A program made the translations under genes and the position numbers. The notes under the pieces were generated by a model that saw only the letters and a list, made by a program, of their open reading frames with translations, was not told the origin of the DNA and ran no database searches. A stretch of DNA of 64,000 nt, taken from Ectocarpus siliculosus. Lineage: Eukaryota > Sar > Phaeophyceae > Ectocarpales > Ectocarpaceae. Location: assembly GCA_000310025.1 (NCBI GenBank), contig FN649759.1:252802-316801 (forward strand). Direction: 5' to 3'. This document shows, in pieces, positions 26,390-38,725 of this stretch. Positions within the stretch are counted from its first letter, which is position 1, and each line of letters begins with the position of its first letter.

Positions 26390-28397
26390 GGGGAGAAGCG
26401 GTGTGACACCGCTAAGAAAACTGACGAAACCTTCTTTTTCGTTCCACGCGCGCAGCGAGAACGGCCTATCCGAGCCGCTGAAAGTGCACGGGACCGAGTG
26501 GTCCCCCTCGAGCCGGGGTGTGAACGTGGCGATGAATCTTGAGTTGGACGGGTCGTGGGTGCCCTCGTCGAATGACCCGGGGGGGGAACGGTGGGACACA
26601 AGCAAGGTGAGCCACCACACTCTACTGTTGAGACGTATTATTTGTTGTAGACGTGACGAAGATGACAGTATAAGAGTGATGTCAGCGGCTGCTCCGGGAC
26701 AAGGATTGGGGGCACCGCCAGGGGTGGGTGGGTACCATCGCCGCTGTAGCTGCTGCGACGCCAAGGCCAGAAGGACGTGTCGCGGGCCCCCAAGTAAGGG
26801 ATCTCTGTTTTCTTGGTGTACGGGCTCTAGCTGGTAGACATGTAGTGGGGGGGCGCCAATATCGCCGGTTGATGTAGCGCCGGCGGGCCTGTATACTGTA
26901 GCGCCTAGGAAACTGCTGGTAACACACTGAGCCGCCAAGTCATTCTGTAGATTGAATAGCGCCGGTCGATGCGCCGGGCACTTACCGGCGTTATTGCGGG
27001 CACTTCACTACTGTATGCCTATAAAATATTCAAACCGAAGGACCAGTGCGAAGCACAAGTTGTCGTCCAAGACTGCCGGCTTGAAACGATTTGCGGGATT
27101 GTTGAATGAGCCATGTACGCACAAAGGCTGTGGCGGGACAACATGCTTTCGTGCCGTCGGAAACCAGGCCGCTCCCAGGAAAGGCATACGCGGATCACCG
27201 CGGATCATGCAAGCCTAGCTGATGCCCTACTCTACCCTAGGGGAGGGATGAGAATCCCGGTTACAGAGACGCCGTTTCGTTCACCCTGAGGTATTTCTTA
27301 CACCATGCACCACGATTCGATCACAGCAGAATCTTAAGTACGGTGTAGAAGCAGGTGCTTGCGTTTCAGTGTGTTCCATTCTTTCAGCCGTTCATCCACA
27401 CGTTTTTTTTTTCTTACCTTCAAGGATTTCGTGTGGCGCCCCGCCTTGTGAGGGATGCGTGATCAATCCGGCAAATGACCTAGGCAAGCAACAGCTAGTA
27501 CCTCGGCGACCCCCCCCCTCCTGCTTTGCTTTTCCATGTTTCAGCTGGTGGTGTTAGACGGTCTTGTGGATGAGGACCTCTGCAGAGAGTTGCTTGATCT
27601 AGTCACAGAGCCTGGATGGGCCACGAAACCACCACCTGTGCCAGCGACACCGGGAACGACGGCGGCAGCACTATCGCTCGATCAGCCGACATCCGGCAAC
27701 GAGGGAACGCCGGTACGAGAACGGCCACCGCCGTCGAAGTGGGAGCGGGGTCTGACCGATGTGGACGAGGAGGAGGAGGAGGAAGAGGGGGGAGGGAGAG
27801 GGGCGGGGCCAGGCAGCTGGGGCTTGACGGAGGAGGCCATGGAATGGTTGTGCCGAGACGGGAAGCACCCGGCGATTGTAGAGGTATGTGCCTAGATTTT
27901 TGAGCGTGCTGTCACTGCTTCTGCTACCGTAGTTGCCGGCTATTGCTGACGTGGGGTTGGCGACGTTCGGGGATAAGTTTTTGCCTGCGACCGCCACACA
28001 ATCCTGATCCCGGCCGTAGCACTTCGTTGCAAGCTCGGACACTTGCACGCCGGCAGTGAAACGACAAAACGATTTCGCCAAGTGTGTTTTTCACACCTGC
28101 TTCGCGCCCCCTCCCGCCGCCCAGCTCCAATCCAGGCTGTGCAAGCTCTACCCAGACTTCGAGATATCGCACATGCCCGAGGCGGTCATGGGTCCCAGCA
28201 CCGCACGTATGGTGGCCAACGCCCCCGTTTACGGCGACCGTTTTTCGTGGCACGTCGACGCCGACCCGGCGGCCTTTCCGCCGTCGCCCTGGCGGGATCA
28301 CTTCGGGACCTACACCAACAGGCGGGTGCTTTGATCTGTTTTCGTGTCGACTTGGCTGTGATTATGTGCGGGCCGGTCTCTACTGTTGGCCCCTGGC

Positions 28398-28430
<33 letters not shown>

Positions 28431-31400
28431 TCGTCTTGTCTATCTGTCTTCATTTTGTTTTCTTTTTCTCCCTGTTCGTCGCTCTCTTCTCTGCATGCCC
28501 CTTTGTTTTTCTCTTGGTGTGGTGGAGTAGCTGGGCTGCTTGTGCAAGTTCTTGATTGATCGTCCCAACCATTCAACGTGTCACATCAAGTTGCACAACA
28601 GCAGAGCGGGTAAGGTTTGTGGGGAATGGCGTCACTCCGACAAGGATGGATCGCGCTGTTCATGGAAATAATGCATGTAATCGTCGCCACACAAGCACTG
28701 GCAGTGTCACTTCGCCATCTTCGTGAAACACGCAGAAAGCGCTAAAACGTAGCCTATAGCAATGCAGTTTATGAAAAACGAAATCGGTGGTCGCTGGATA
28801 TGAAAAACGAAATCAATGTTCGCAGGGAGCCGGGGATGCCTCTCTTCGCGACGCTGCTGATTTACCTCGACGCGGACTGGCGGAGGGAGTGGGACGCGGA
28901 GACGCTCTTCCTCGACCCCCCTACCGGCACCGGGGTGTTCGTTAGGCCGAGGGCGGGGCGGGTCATCGTGATGGACCAGGACGTCACGCACCGGATTTCC
29001 ACTCCGTCCCAGGTGTGAAAGGAGCTACGGAAGTGTCGCCCCTGCTTCCACGAGAACCTCTTTCTTTGCCCGAGGCTCGGTTCTTATTTCCTCCGCGGGG
29101 TAACCCAACGGCTACAACATAGGTTTTGGTGTGGCCCTCTTACACTGAGCGCCTCTTTTTGTTATCGATCTTGTTGGAGTCTACAACTCTAAACTCGAAG
29201 ACCATTAGCGATCGTTCGACGGGGATCATTTTCACGTGTTGCATGGCACACACATGTATGTGCCCCTATATTCCTGTCCCCTCTTGTGGTTTTGGTGTGC
29301 GTCTGTATCAAGGTACCGTTCGTTGCATGAGGTTCCACACCCCGTGGGCCCGTTATCACTGCTTGTTTACTCTGAAGCACAAGCACTGACGGTGCCGGAA
29401 ATGTCAGCGTTGGAACTGTCGTGTCGAGGGCTTTCCGAAAGCGCATCATTTTGGCTGTGTGTTCTCTCTTCGTCGTGGAGTATTCGAGCTCTGAAAATAA
29501 GTCCAAATGCGGTGTGTGTAGCATCTTATACAAGCTATGTTAATCGGAGAGTTTGTACCCTGTAGGTTTTCGTTTTCACTGGTTGGTTCGAGATGGACGG
29601 GGGCGGCGGTAGAATCCACTCGTACGTACTGTAGATCGCTTTTTTGTTTTCGTTGCCATAGTTCTCTCACTTCACATCTTTGCGGGCCGTACTTGTTGCT
29701 GTGTTTCTACCGCCCCGTGCGATTCTAACCCTGTCCCGCAGATTCCGCACGCTGTCCCCGGACGCAAACATGCTTAGTTCACCCCCCCCTCCTCCCCTAC
29801 TTCTTGCTATCACTATATGCCTTCCCTACCCGTGACAGATGGCCAAGCGACCACGGTACAGCCTAGTCCTGAAGCTCATCTTCTTCTCGAAGCAGCACGG
29901 GCGCTACGACAACCGCTCATCTTCTTCACCGTTTCCCGGAACAACACAAACCACTTCCGGTACCACCCCCGGTTCGGCGGCGGCACCTCACGGAGCCCCC
30001 GGTGTTTCCCACGCGCCGGCAGAGCCGTGCATTTCCTCCCTCTCGGCCCTTCGACCCATGAAAGAAAACTCGCAGAGGGGTGGGCGTGTGAGGTTTGGAT
30101 CCTCTTCTGAATCATCGTCTGAGCGAGCGCGTCCCTCGGGGAGGTCATCGTCTCCCGACAGCACCCCCCCCGCCGCGGTGCCGGTGCCACCGCCGCCTTT
30201 CCAGGATGATGCTACTGGTGCTGCCGGTGGTCTCGAACCTTTGGATGCGGAATCACCGTTGGTGGAAGTGAGGCCTGTCGGGGCCAAGGGGAAGGGGCTG
30301 TTCTCCACAAGGCGAGCTTGACTCGATTTTTTGGTGGGGCATGGGAGATGGGGGGTCGGGGGGTGGGGGGTGGAGAGAGAAGTATTGACCGAGTGTGTGG
30401 TAGGGGACGTAGCAGGGGCGGACTGACTGGATAGAGGAATCCTCGTGTCGTTTCGGAAAACTACCAAGAAGCAGGGGACCCTCGAATCGGAGCCCCATCC
30501 TGGTCGTGCCTATTCTTTGCTGTACTCGATTCCGTGGTGTGTAACCCGTCATACACCATGCACCCCGCTTGGTTGCAACCGGCATGGACATGCTGTGTCA
30601 CGAAAGGGTCGCAGTTTCTTCTCTCTTGGGGGAGAGTGGCTATCTCGACGTTTTCCGGCGAACTCGATGGGCCATTTGTTTGGATGTTGTGCGTTTCGGA
30701 ACTGTCTCTCGACTACCTGGCAGCTTGGAACACCTTCCCACGGGTAGATGAGAGCAACAAGACACCCCGTAACCCACTAGGATTTTTTCTATCGCGTCAA
30801 GAAGAAAACAAATAGACGACCCCGGCCATCGTCGCAACGCTGTCTTCTTGCTCTTTTCTCGCGGGTGCCTCGCGGGTGCCTTGTGATTTCTACAATGTTT
30901 TAAGGCCAATCGCCAAAGGCGTACCTGTTGCGTTTTACTCGGGGGAGGTGCTGACGGCCGAGCAGCTGGACGACCGATATCCCGGCTTCGAAGGCTCGGA
31001 CTACGTCATGCAGCTGGGTCCGGACCGATATCTGGACGCACGGGACCCGGAAAAGTCGAGCATCGCCAGGTGGGATTCAAGGCCTGGAGTCGTGAGTGGT
31101 GGTGGTCGGCTGGGTTGGGGATGTTCGTCCGGATTTGATGGGCGGTGGTGGTATTGGTGTGGTTTTTGTGGTAGTGACCGTGATTGTGGTTGTAGGTGGA
31201 ATAGGGGTTGCTGGATGACTAACTTTGTGTTAATCCCCATGTCTTCCCACGATCCGGTGGGTCTTACGGTGGAGTTTTGGGCAGAGGAAGACTGAGGGTT
31301 TACTGCTACCGGAAAGCTGGGAAGAAATTCGGTCCCCTAAAATGAAGTGAATTTCGGGATATTTTTTCATAAATATATGTATGTAGAGGGAGAGACCGAA

Positions 31401-32156
31401 AGACCAGTGCCGTCGAACGTTGCTTGTTGGACAGAGCGACCTCCCTCTGCAGTCATTTGCCCCAACCCCACATTTCTATGAGGGGTGCCCGCCTCGCAAT
31501 AGTCGGAGGGAAGCTTCAGGTTCGAGTTTCTGTGTCAGGGTTGGACGGTGGAACACTAGCAGCGACAGAGATTTGCCATACGGATCCGAACTAGTGACCA
31601 AAAAGTTTCGAGGAAGCGTTGCGTGCTCCGGGGCAAACACCCGCCTCCTTCTCACGTCTCATCCATCCAGCCTGTCTGCTGTCAACCCGCATTCCCTGAC
31701 CCATACTTTGCCCACCACGACACGGTCCAAGCAGGTACGCCAACCACAGCGGACGGCCTAACCTTGTTGTCGAGATTCGACCTGTCGACGGCAACGGCGC
31801 CGCGGCCGTCGCTGCTACCGCGAGCAGCGGTTTTCCCAACGGGGAAGGGGTGGCGCTTACGACTCTTCGAGACGTGGTTGGAGGAGAGGAGCTGACTTTC
31901 GACTACGGCGAAGAGTGAGTGACACATGCCCGCAGTTGTAGTATTGTGCGTTTAACTCTGCTCGTGTCGGAGGCACCCGGAATTCGACCCCGTGCTTTCC
32001 AAAGATTACATCGTCAGGGAGAAGGTTTGTTGGTCACACCTGCGGCCCACGGGTGCTTGTGTGGGAGATGTTCTGCAGGGTGAAAGCCTTTTGTTTGAAA
32101 GAGCCAATGGAGGACACCGCACCAGACGAGGGCTGCGGAGGTCCAACAAGAAGTGA
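24684..32156 (+). CDS. 2-oxoglutarate/Fe(II) dioxygenase fused to a SET domain (10 exons)
   Basis: Predicted bifunctional protein-modifying enzyme: an oxygen-dependent hydroxylase followed by a lysine methyltransferase. Exons 24684-25013, 25566-25990, 26456-26606, 27545-27883, 28125-28321, 28826-29012, 29839-30311, 30905-31069, 31735-31914 and 31973-32156 join in phase to 876 residues. The N-terminus has a hydrophobic leader (LSLLVSLVLL) followed by ASGFVPS. The dioxygenase shows HVD at 458-460, the distal His at 536 (DQDVTHRIS) and Arg549 (RPRYSLVLK), the expected iron and co-substrate ligands. The SET part begins near 685 (GAKGKGLFST), continues with AFYSGEVL, YANHSGRPN (757-765) and ends with GEELTFDYG (806-814). 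One exon, 29839-30311, holds both the dioxygenase end and the SET start, so this is not two genes. Introns after 28321 and 30311 use GC donors. Alternative 3' end: splice 32024 to 32376, stop at 32462. Substrate unknown. Confidence 0.88.
25127..25170. repeat. TGTC tetranucleotide repeat
   Basis: (TCTG)n-type run in the first intron of the dioxygenase-SET gene. A second such run lies at about 28398-28432 in another intron of the same gene. Confidence 0.9.
26346..26391. repeat. AC dinucleotide repeat
   Basis: (AC)n run in the intron before exon 3 (26456) of the dioxygenase-SET gene. Confidence 0.9.
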
Positions 32157-32462
32157 AATACGCGCTTGGTCGAAGCGCGGTATCTTACTGCCGTTCGGGA
32201 GGTGGCTCTCAAGGCTCCGTCCCTCATCGCCGTTGCTACTCGGTCAAACTCCGGGCTTCTCCCCACACAACAACGCGCGGAGGTATCGGCCCCATCGAGC
32301 CAGCCGAACAGCCCGGAGCGCTTCGCCCCGCCCCGCGCGTTGTGTGTGTAGTGCTTCATGTCGCCGTTCTTTCAGGCGCAAGGACTTGTATATCATCCGG
32401 TGTGCGCCTTCGGCGAATTGTCCATGTCGCTCGCCTCCACACGCACGTGGCAGACACCCTAA

Positions 32463-34700
32463 AACTGCAACTACCCCGCACGACCGACTGCAACCATGCC
32501 AAGGGATTGCGCGGCAGTGCCCCCAATCTCAACGTTGTCCTCCCCACGCGTTGCCCTGTTGTGGGCGCAGCCAATTGCCTCCGTGGACCGCCGGATGCTA
32601 TAAAACGCTGTTTTCGTGAGAGGCCGCTATCGGGCGGTTTTGATCTCGATCCTACAGTAGTATTTTTTTATTTGTCCTGACCGAAACAAATCGCTTCAAA
32701 TAGGGCATCCCCAACACTGAAGTAGGTTTGAAAAATTCATAACGAAATAAACATACCGAACTCATCATGTCCATGTATCCTGCCCGAAAAAAAAAAAAAC
32801 ATGTTCTGCGCAACACCAAACACCAAAGATAGAGTCATTGCGGTGGAGCGCGTACCTGCTGTGTGTCATCATTCAGACAAAGAGCATTTCTGGCAGGATC
32901 ATGGCCGTTCCGGTTCAGGTACTGTTGCAGCTATCGGCATCGTTTTTTTTCCCCCTCTTGAGGCCTTGAACCCCGCGGCAGTGTGGGGTGAAGACGTGCC
33001 CGAAAGTCCGAAAATCGATGTTCATGCTGTGCATGGGCCGAACTCATGTTGTCCAGGCATCAGCACGTTATTTGTGTTCGGCCCTGCCACGAGTGGTCTC
33101 TGGTTTTGAGTGCCCACTTTTGTCCGAGAAAGGGGTGGGTATACCCACTTTGTCTGTTTCCCTTTTCTCGTCGTCGGCATCAGCCGCTCTATCTCTCCCC
33201 GCCATTCTCGTTTGTGTGTTCGATGTATTGTAGTGCTCTGGCTGCCAACCGTTTTTTTTTTTTTTTTGTCTTCACTTCAAATCAGCGCTCACAGCACTAG
33301 TACCGTTTACTCCAACCCGTGGTCACACAGAAGGGCCCCTCTCTACCCTCCCCTCCTGCGGTACGTTGCCTTCGGTTTTTAACGAATGACGAGCCATGAA
33401 TTGAGGTTGTCCGCCACCGGTGCCCTACCGTCACAATCAACGAAAATTTCACTTTGAAAATGTGAGGGTACGCGTATGGTTCCGCTGCTCATTTCGGTGG
33501 TTCCCGGCCCTTCCGCACCACACAGCAGTTAGTTAATTACGTCCGCCATGTGTGTGTTACACATGGCATTCTACCTGTTGTGAACCCGGGCGTTGTGGCG
33601 ATAGTGTGTCCGCCGGGCATTCAGCGAACAGGACACATGGATCCATGATGCCTCGTCAAAACCACAGCACAACTGCTGTCATTGGGGGCACGGAGGACAA
33701 TGAAATCAAAACGCCGCTTGATGGGACTATCGAAGGGTCACATGCGTGCAAGCAAATTCATGGGCAGCGCGAAGATGTACCAGGTACCTCATCTCTTATT
33801 AGTTTTAACGGCGGTTCCAAGGCAACAACCGTCGCATCTCCGTCCCCTGTCGAGTAGACATGGAACCACGGTACACAAGCACGCCATTTCGCTACCTTAA
33901 ATATCTATTTGGGAGGGTGCGCTTGCAAAACGCGGCTCCGAGGCCGACACACACCGTAGTTCTTCATTGGCTTCAGATTGAAGCGCGGATAGCGTGGGAG
34001 GACGTCGTGCCCAGGGCGATTGGTTAGTAGACGTTCAAGCATAACCAAACGTTGGCAATGACGGAGTGCATGACCAGGCGCTCAGCCACACCTCCAAACG
34101 TGTAGCCGATATCGCAAAATGACCCTACAGAGGGACGTCCATTACCCGGTTGCATGCCGCACTCAAAACAGCGTTCTACTGACAGTCGTCTACTATAGTA
34201 TTCCGTTGATTTTTCATGAGCTGATGATAATGCGCTGGAAATGTTTCACTGCTACGTACAACACAACCAATCATCGTGTACAAAAGACATGCGTCGCAAA
34301 GAGTTCGGAATTCCTCTGTGAGACCCCAGATTGGAACGCTTGAGAGGAGAGACGAGATCGCATGGTAGGTGGAAACTGCTACCAGCGCCGCTTTTTGACG
34401 GGATGACTTCGGATGGCGACCAAAAAACGCAACAAATATTTGAAGGGTTCATGCGGCCATTCAGTGCCGTTTATCGCCGTATGCCCATCCATAATGGTTT
34501 TGCTATTTCGGGCGACCGTCGTGTTTTGAACGGGAACAGGGCACCACGGAAGCGTGCGTATATTCGTCAAGGTCACTGGTCACAACGGTGATTTTCTAGG
34601 GTATACGGTGCGGTATTTTTTCACAAGGACCAGCCACGCGGGTAAAACACGTCATTGTTAGTTGATCTTTGGGTTGTAGCATATGGTGTTACTACCGTAT
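32463..34700. other. Intergenic region, no gene seen
   Basis: Downstream of the dioxygenase-SET gene. AATAAA-like sequence near 32746 could serve its 3' end. The rest has only short frames without splice support or recognisable motifs. Confidence 0.5.
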
Positions 34701-34708
34701 ACAATGAC

Positions 34709-34777
34709 ACAAGAATACACACCCCGGTGATAACATTTTGGAGTTTGAAAATATTATCACCGGGTGTGGTATCCTGT
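34709..34777. repeat. Hairpin element with GGTGATAA arms
   Basis: Arms of about 19-25 bases (ACACCCCGGTGATAA against TTATCACCGGGTGT) flank an 18-base AT-rich loop. Neighbouring sequence GTGTTATCTTGTGT repeats the ends of the TIR elements in the synthetase intron, which suggests one family. Confidence 0.55.
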
Positions 34778-34859
34778 GGGGGGGGTGTTATCTTGTGTAC
34801 CCCGGGTGATAAGGTGCAGCTCGCAGGGGCCCCTAAGGGTGTGTGATAAAACAGGGTGT

Positions 34860-34990
34860 GTGAGAGCGCGTTCGAACACCTACAGCGTGTGTTTGGGGGT
34901 GTGATAAAAGGGGGTGTGATAGCACGTCCGAACAGCCACAGCGTGTGCTTTGGGGTGTGATAAATGAGGGGGTGCGATAAAACGGGGTGT
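34860..34990. repeat. Tandem 56-bp repeat
   Basis: Two adjacent units share ACAGCGTGTG (34882 and 34938) and GGGGTGTGATAAA blocks. No coding role is apparent. Confidence 0.6.
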
Positions 34991-35443
34991 GATAGCCATG
35001 CCTGCACGTACACGTGCAGTGTAGGGACCTACCTAAAGTGGCGTGGAAAAACAAAGGGGCTCAACCGAGGTGACGAAACTCCTGAGCACATGACCTCGGC
35101 GATAACTCAACCCTCTCATCGCCAAAAAAAGTTTGAAACAAAATACGGGCTTGAATCGAGCAAGAAAAAAATTAAAAATCGAAGGTACATCGACCGATAC
35201 GATGATTGGCGGTGGCCACAGACTGCGTGCGCCATCCTTCCTGCCCCCCTCACAAAAACGTTTACTTGGTACTTGCGGCTGCATTCTGCTCTGCCTGCAC
35301 GTTCATGTTGTTGGGGGTCTCCATGCGGGGTGTTTCCCCGCACACAGCTGACGTGGTTGTGTGTGTGATTGCCCAGGGCAGATGCTGTCACCCCGGTGAA
35401 AAAGAAGGAGGGGCCCCGTGACTATATGCGGCGTAACTAAAAA

Positions 35444-35482
35444 TATCACCGGGGTGTGATATCTTATTTCCCCCCGGTGATA
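35444..35482. repeat. Short perfect inverted repeat TATCACCGGGG/CCCCGGTGATA
   Basis: Perfect 11-base arms around GTGTGATATCTTATTTC. The inner sequence GGGGTGTGATATCTT is the same as at 1905 in the TIR element of the synthetase intron. A further partial copy lies near 35886 (TATCACCGGGG). Confidence 0.6.
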
Positions 35483-35499
35483 AAAAAATTGAAATGGGA

Positions 35500-38400
35500 C
35501 GAGCACCTCGGAACCGCGCCCAGCATAGGCACACGCGACCCCGACTGCGGCTACACAGTGAATCCCCCCGACAGGCAATCACATTGGACACAACGCCGCC
35601 GCTCCGATTTCCATGTCCACTGACACCCCCAAAAGCAAGGGTGGGTGGGTGGGAAAAAGAAACGTCACGGCAGAAACAACCCTTGGCCACCACAAGCACA
35701 CACACGTGCTCTCGCTCGCCCCCGGTAAACACGGCGACGCGAGTATATACTGAAAACAGGAATCAACACGCTCGTCCGCTTCCTGCTTTCTGATTGGCCA
35801 ACGGTTTATTTCTGCCGCTTCTCACAAAACGCAGATTTCCCTTACTTCGTCAGTCAATCTTTCGCTTGTCAGAAGCGCCCAAAACTATCACCGGGGCGTC
35901 GTATTCTGTGGGGGGTGTGCTTTCTTATGTAGGTGTGTTATCTTGCGCCATATACGGTATGCTATTATTCATGTTGTGGCTGCCAATACACTGCACCCGT
36001 AGACATCGAAACAATACAACACGAACTCTCTCGGACGCGTAAAGTGGAATGGTACTGTACTACAGTACCAAGCGAGACGGATCAGAGTTTTGCCCGGCAG
36101 TACCGGCCAGTACTTGATCAACAACCAAACGCCGTGCGTGAGACATGCAACCACTCTTCATATGCATAGCCAGAATCACACGTTCAGCGAAACAAAAAAC
36201 CACAATACTGATGATTACACCTCTCTCAATGGATGCTTGCCACCACGAGCCTTCGTGAATCGTGAACGACGAGAGATATAGATAGGCATACCACTCGTAC
36301 CCCATCTGCTTACAGCAGCACACCGGTAGGGTTCCCTAACATTCCTACAAGGGAATACCGTGTGTTTTTGTTTTCTTAATAATATGACACAACGAATCCA
36401 TCTCTATCATAGAAAAGAGCCAGAGACAGATTAGCAACGAGATTAGCAACGAATTCATAGGGTCAGAAAAAGCTACCTGTATGTCTACGATTTCCCAGAC
36501 AGCATATAGGGTCATCTCCCCTGCATTGGTTTCCGGCAAACGCCGTACCACCCCCTCGGAATCCAGGGCATTTTTCGGTGACGACTGTAGGAATGTTAAT
36601 GTTTGTCCGGTGACCAGCCACCGGGGTATTTCGGTATTTTTCGGGTATTTTTGGGTGATGCAAAATATTTCTTCTGCGTGTGGCACCACGCAACAAACAA
36701 TAAGGAAACGCGAGTGCTGTTCATTGCTGACACGGTTTTGACATTTCAGGCGTTATACATCGATCATCACATGGATGTATATCTAATTGCAGAGTCACTC
36801 GAAGCCTAAGAACATTCTGTCACGTATTACAGGCGACTACTCGCAGGAAAGAGCCAAAATATGACGACGAACGATCCAGATCCTACGCCCAGAAATGCGC
36901 ACCAACGAATCTTTCACTTCGAAACCACAGCACACGGCAGCTACCTTCGGGATGGAAAACGAAATTGACGTAAGTTCCAACTGTATATCTTTCACCAAGC
37001 CAAGACAAGTTTGATTTGCCCATCTCCCTACACCCGGCAAACCAATCACTGCTTTTCAACCAATACAAATGGTAAAGTAGTAGAATACGCATGTGCATAC
37101 CACTCTTAACTCTTATTCAGAGCGAGCCCCTGTGAACAACAGGTTCCAGTACATGTAGTGCCGAGAACATTCACCGGCACTATTCAAAGCACTGACAATG
37201 ACAATGACAATGACAATGACTTGGAAATTCAGTGGTGTGCTAGCCGAAAACACCCGCACTATACCGGGTATTGGCGCTATTCAACCGGCACTAAACAAGG
37301 ACCCCCTCTGTAAAAAGAGCATGGTCAAATGCTGACTCCAGATTCAACACAGCAGCTGTAGAATAAGGAGCTTCTTGTAAATTCATTCTGTGATATTAGC
37401 ACCGGCGGGCCCTGTTGTAGATGTTTTGCGTTCGCACCAGCTAGCATAATTCACTAAATTCCGGCTAAATTCACATATTCATAGGCTTACATTGACTCAG
37501 AAGAACCCCAAAGATTTCCAACACCCCCCCTTCGACCATGATATCATCTCGAAACTGGCCTTCCCTCTGTGATTGAATGTATATTTCAATCAAAACCACA
37601 CTCACACACATTGATATCAAGCAAACCCGTAATGATCGGGCGGGGATTGAACCTACGATAAGTTGCCCCAGCACAATGTGGCTAACTCCCTGGGCGACGG
37701 CGGTGGTACTATGCATTACTCCACGGGAGATGTAAATGAAGATTCACACGGCAGTTGGTCGATTGAGTGGCGACGAACATTGTGGGTGGTAGCTGTTTCC
37801 ATCGGCACGGTAGGAAATAGATACTTTACCCTTGTAATGATTTTGATGGGAATACGTAGCTAGGCGAGCGTCATTTGGCTAGGAATGGAAGTTCATGCTA
37901 CCGTTAGCGCCCGCACTTGAGGGCGCACTGGGGTACGCAGTTCCTCCGCTTGAACAATCCTTGGGAAACAAACACCTGCATATCTGAATTCTCCAAAGTC
38001 TAACTCCAGTCCGAAACTTCAACCGCAAATTTGCGTTGTACTTGGCATAGTTCACGAATGCTCCTGTTCTTCGGTAATGAGTTTTTGTTTTCGAGGCTGA
38101 AATAATTTCTTAACCGCCGAGTTCTTTAGTGCGGGCGCTTACCGAATAATAGACGGAACGCCACCGGTTACGATTTTCCAATTCATACATGGATGACCAA
38201 AGGCATCATTGTCGTGTCCTTCAGGTGAGGATCGAATGTGTGTGTTTTTTTTTCATGAGGTTTGGTCGGTAATTCTGTGCCGAAGCCACCAAGTGCCGCC
38301 GACGGCACGGTACTTCACTCTCCTTTGTTGTGGGGTAATTTTTATTCTGTGTTCCGAGAAACCGCAGGATTTCAATTTTGGGATACGTCTTTGGATGGGA

Positions 38401-38619
38401 ATGGGGCATCAATATGCGTGGCGACGGGATAGCGCAACTTGCTTGTAAAATATTTCCACGGTACCGAGTTACCTTTTTTTTGTTGTGAATACAAAGCAAA
38501 ATTTTGAATATCAAAGCAAAATTTCCACGTTTTTCCAAGAAGCTTTTTCCCTAAACATCGATTTGACGGCGAAAAGCTCCCCTCCCCGTTTGTTTGTTTT
38601 ATCTGACATATCGCGAAAG
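35500..38619. other. Intergenic region, AT-richer, no gene seen
   Basis: Contains a hairpin near 36325-36362, a TGACAA hexamer run at about 37193-37220 and a tRNA-like promoter at 37643-37697. Open frames are short. One short stretch after an acceptor-like TTTCAG at 36750 (ending in a stop near 36809) could be an exon but has no partner. Confidence 0.45.
37643..37697 (-). mobile_element. tRNA-like A box and B box (SINE head?)
   Basis: On the minus strand TCGCCCAGGGAGTTAGC (37697-37681) fits an A box and GGTTCAATCCC (37653-37643) is a perfect B box, 27 bases apart. The acceptor arms do not pair, so this is not an intact tRNA gene. A decayed tRNA-derived SINE head is the likely reading. It differs from the 41.7-43.9 kb family. 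Confidence 0.4.
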
Positions 38620-38725
38620 GTTTTTCGACGGAGACGATGACGAGGGCAGCGTCATCGAGGACGGCTTGGACATGCAACAACTCCTTGGCGGGATAGACTG
38701 GGGCTCGAACACCCTGTCCATGTAG
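38620..38725 (+). CDS. Possible isolated C-terminal exon
   Basis: After a pyrimidine-rich stretch and CGAAAG there is an open frame reading FFDGDDDEGSVIEDGLDM, then QQLLGGIDWGSNTLSM and TAG at 38723. The acidic, non-repetitive translation is typical of a protein end. I found no upstream exon with matching phase, so it may be a gene relic or chance. Confidence 0.25.

Noticed and set aside
34640-35013. 130-residue minus frame with repeated YHTP words
   Set aside because: It is a translation of the 56-bp tandem repeat and GTGTGATAAA words, not a protein.
36325-36362. Hairpin GGTAGGGTTCCCT...AAGGGAATACC as a terminator or RNA
   Set aside because: It is a single imperfect hairpin with no conserved context; eukaryotic genes do not use such terminators.
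36750-36809. Short exon after TTTCAG encoding about 19 residues and a stop
   Set aside because: It is AT-rich, too short, and no phased partner was found.
37643-37697. Functional tRNA gene
   Set aside because: The acceptor and anticodon arms do not pair; only the internal promoter boxes match.
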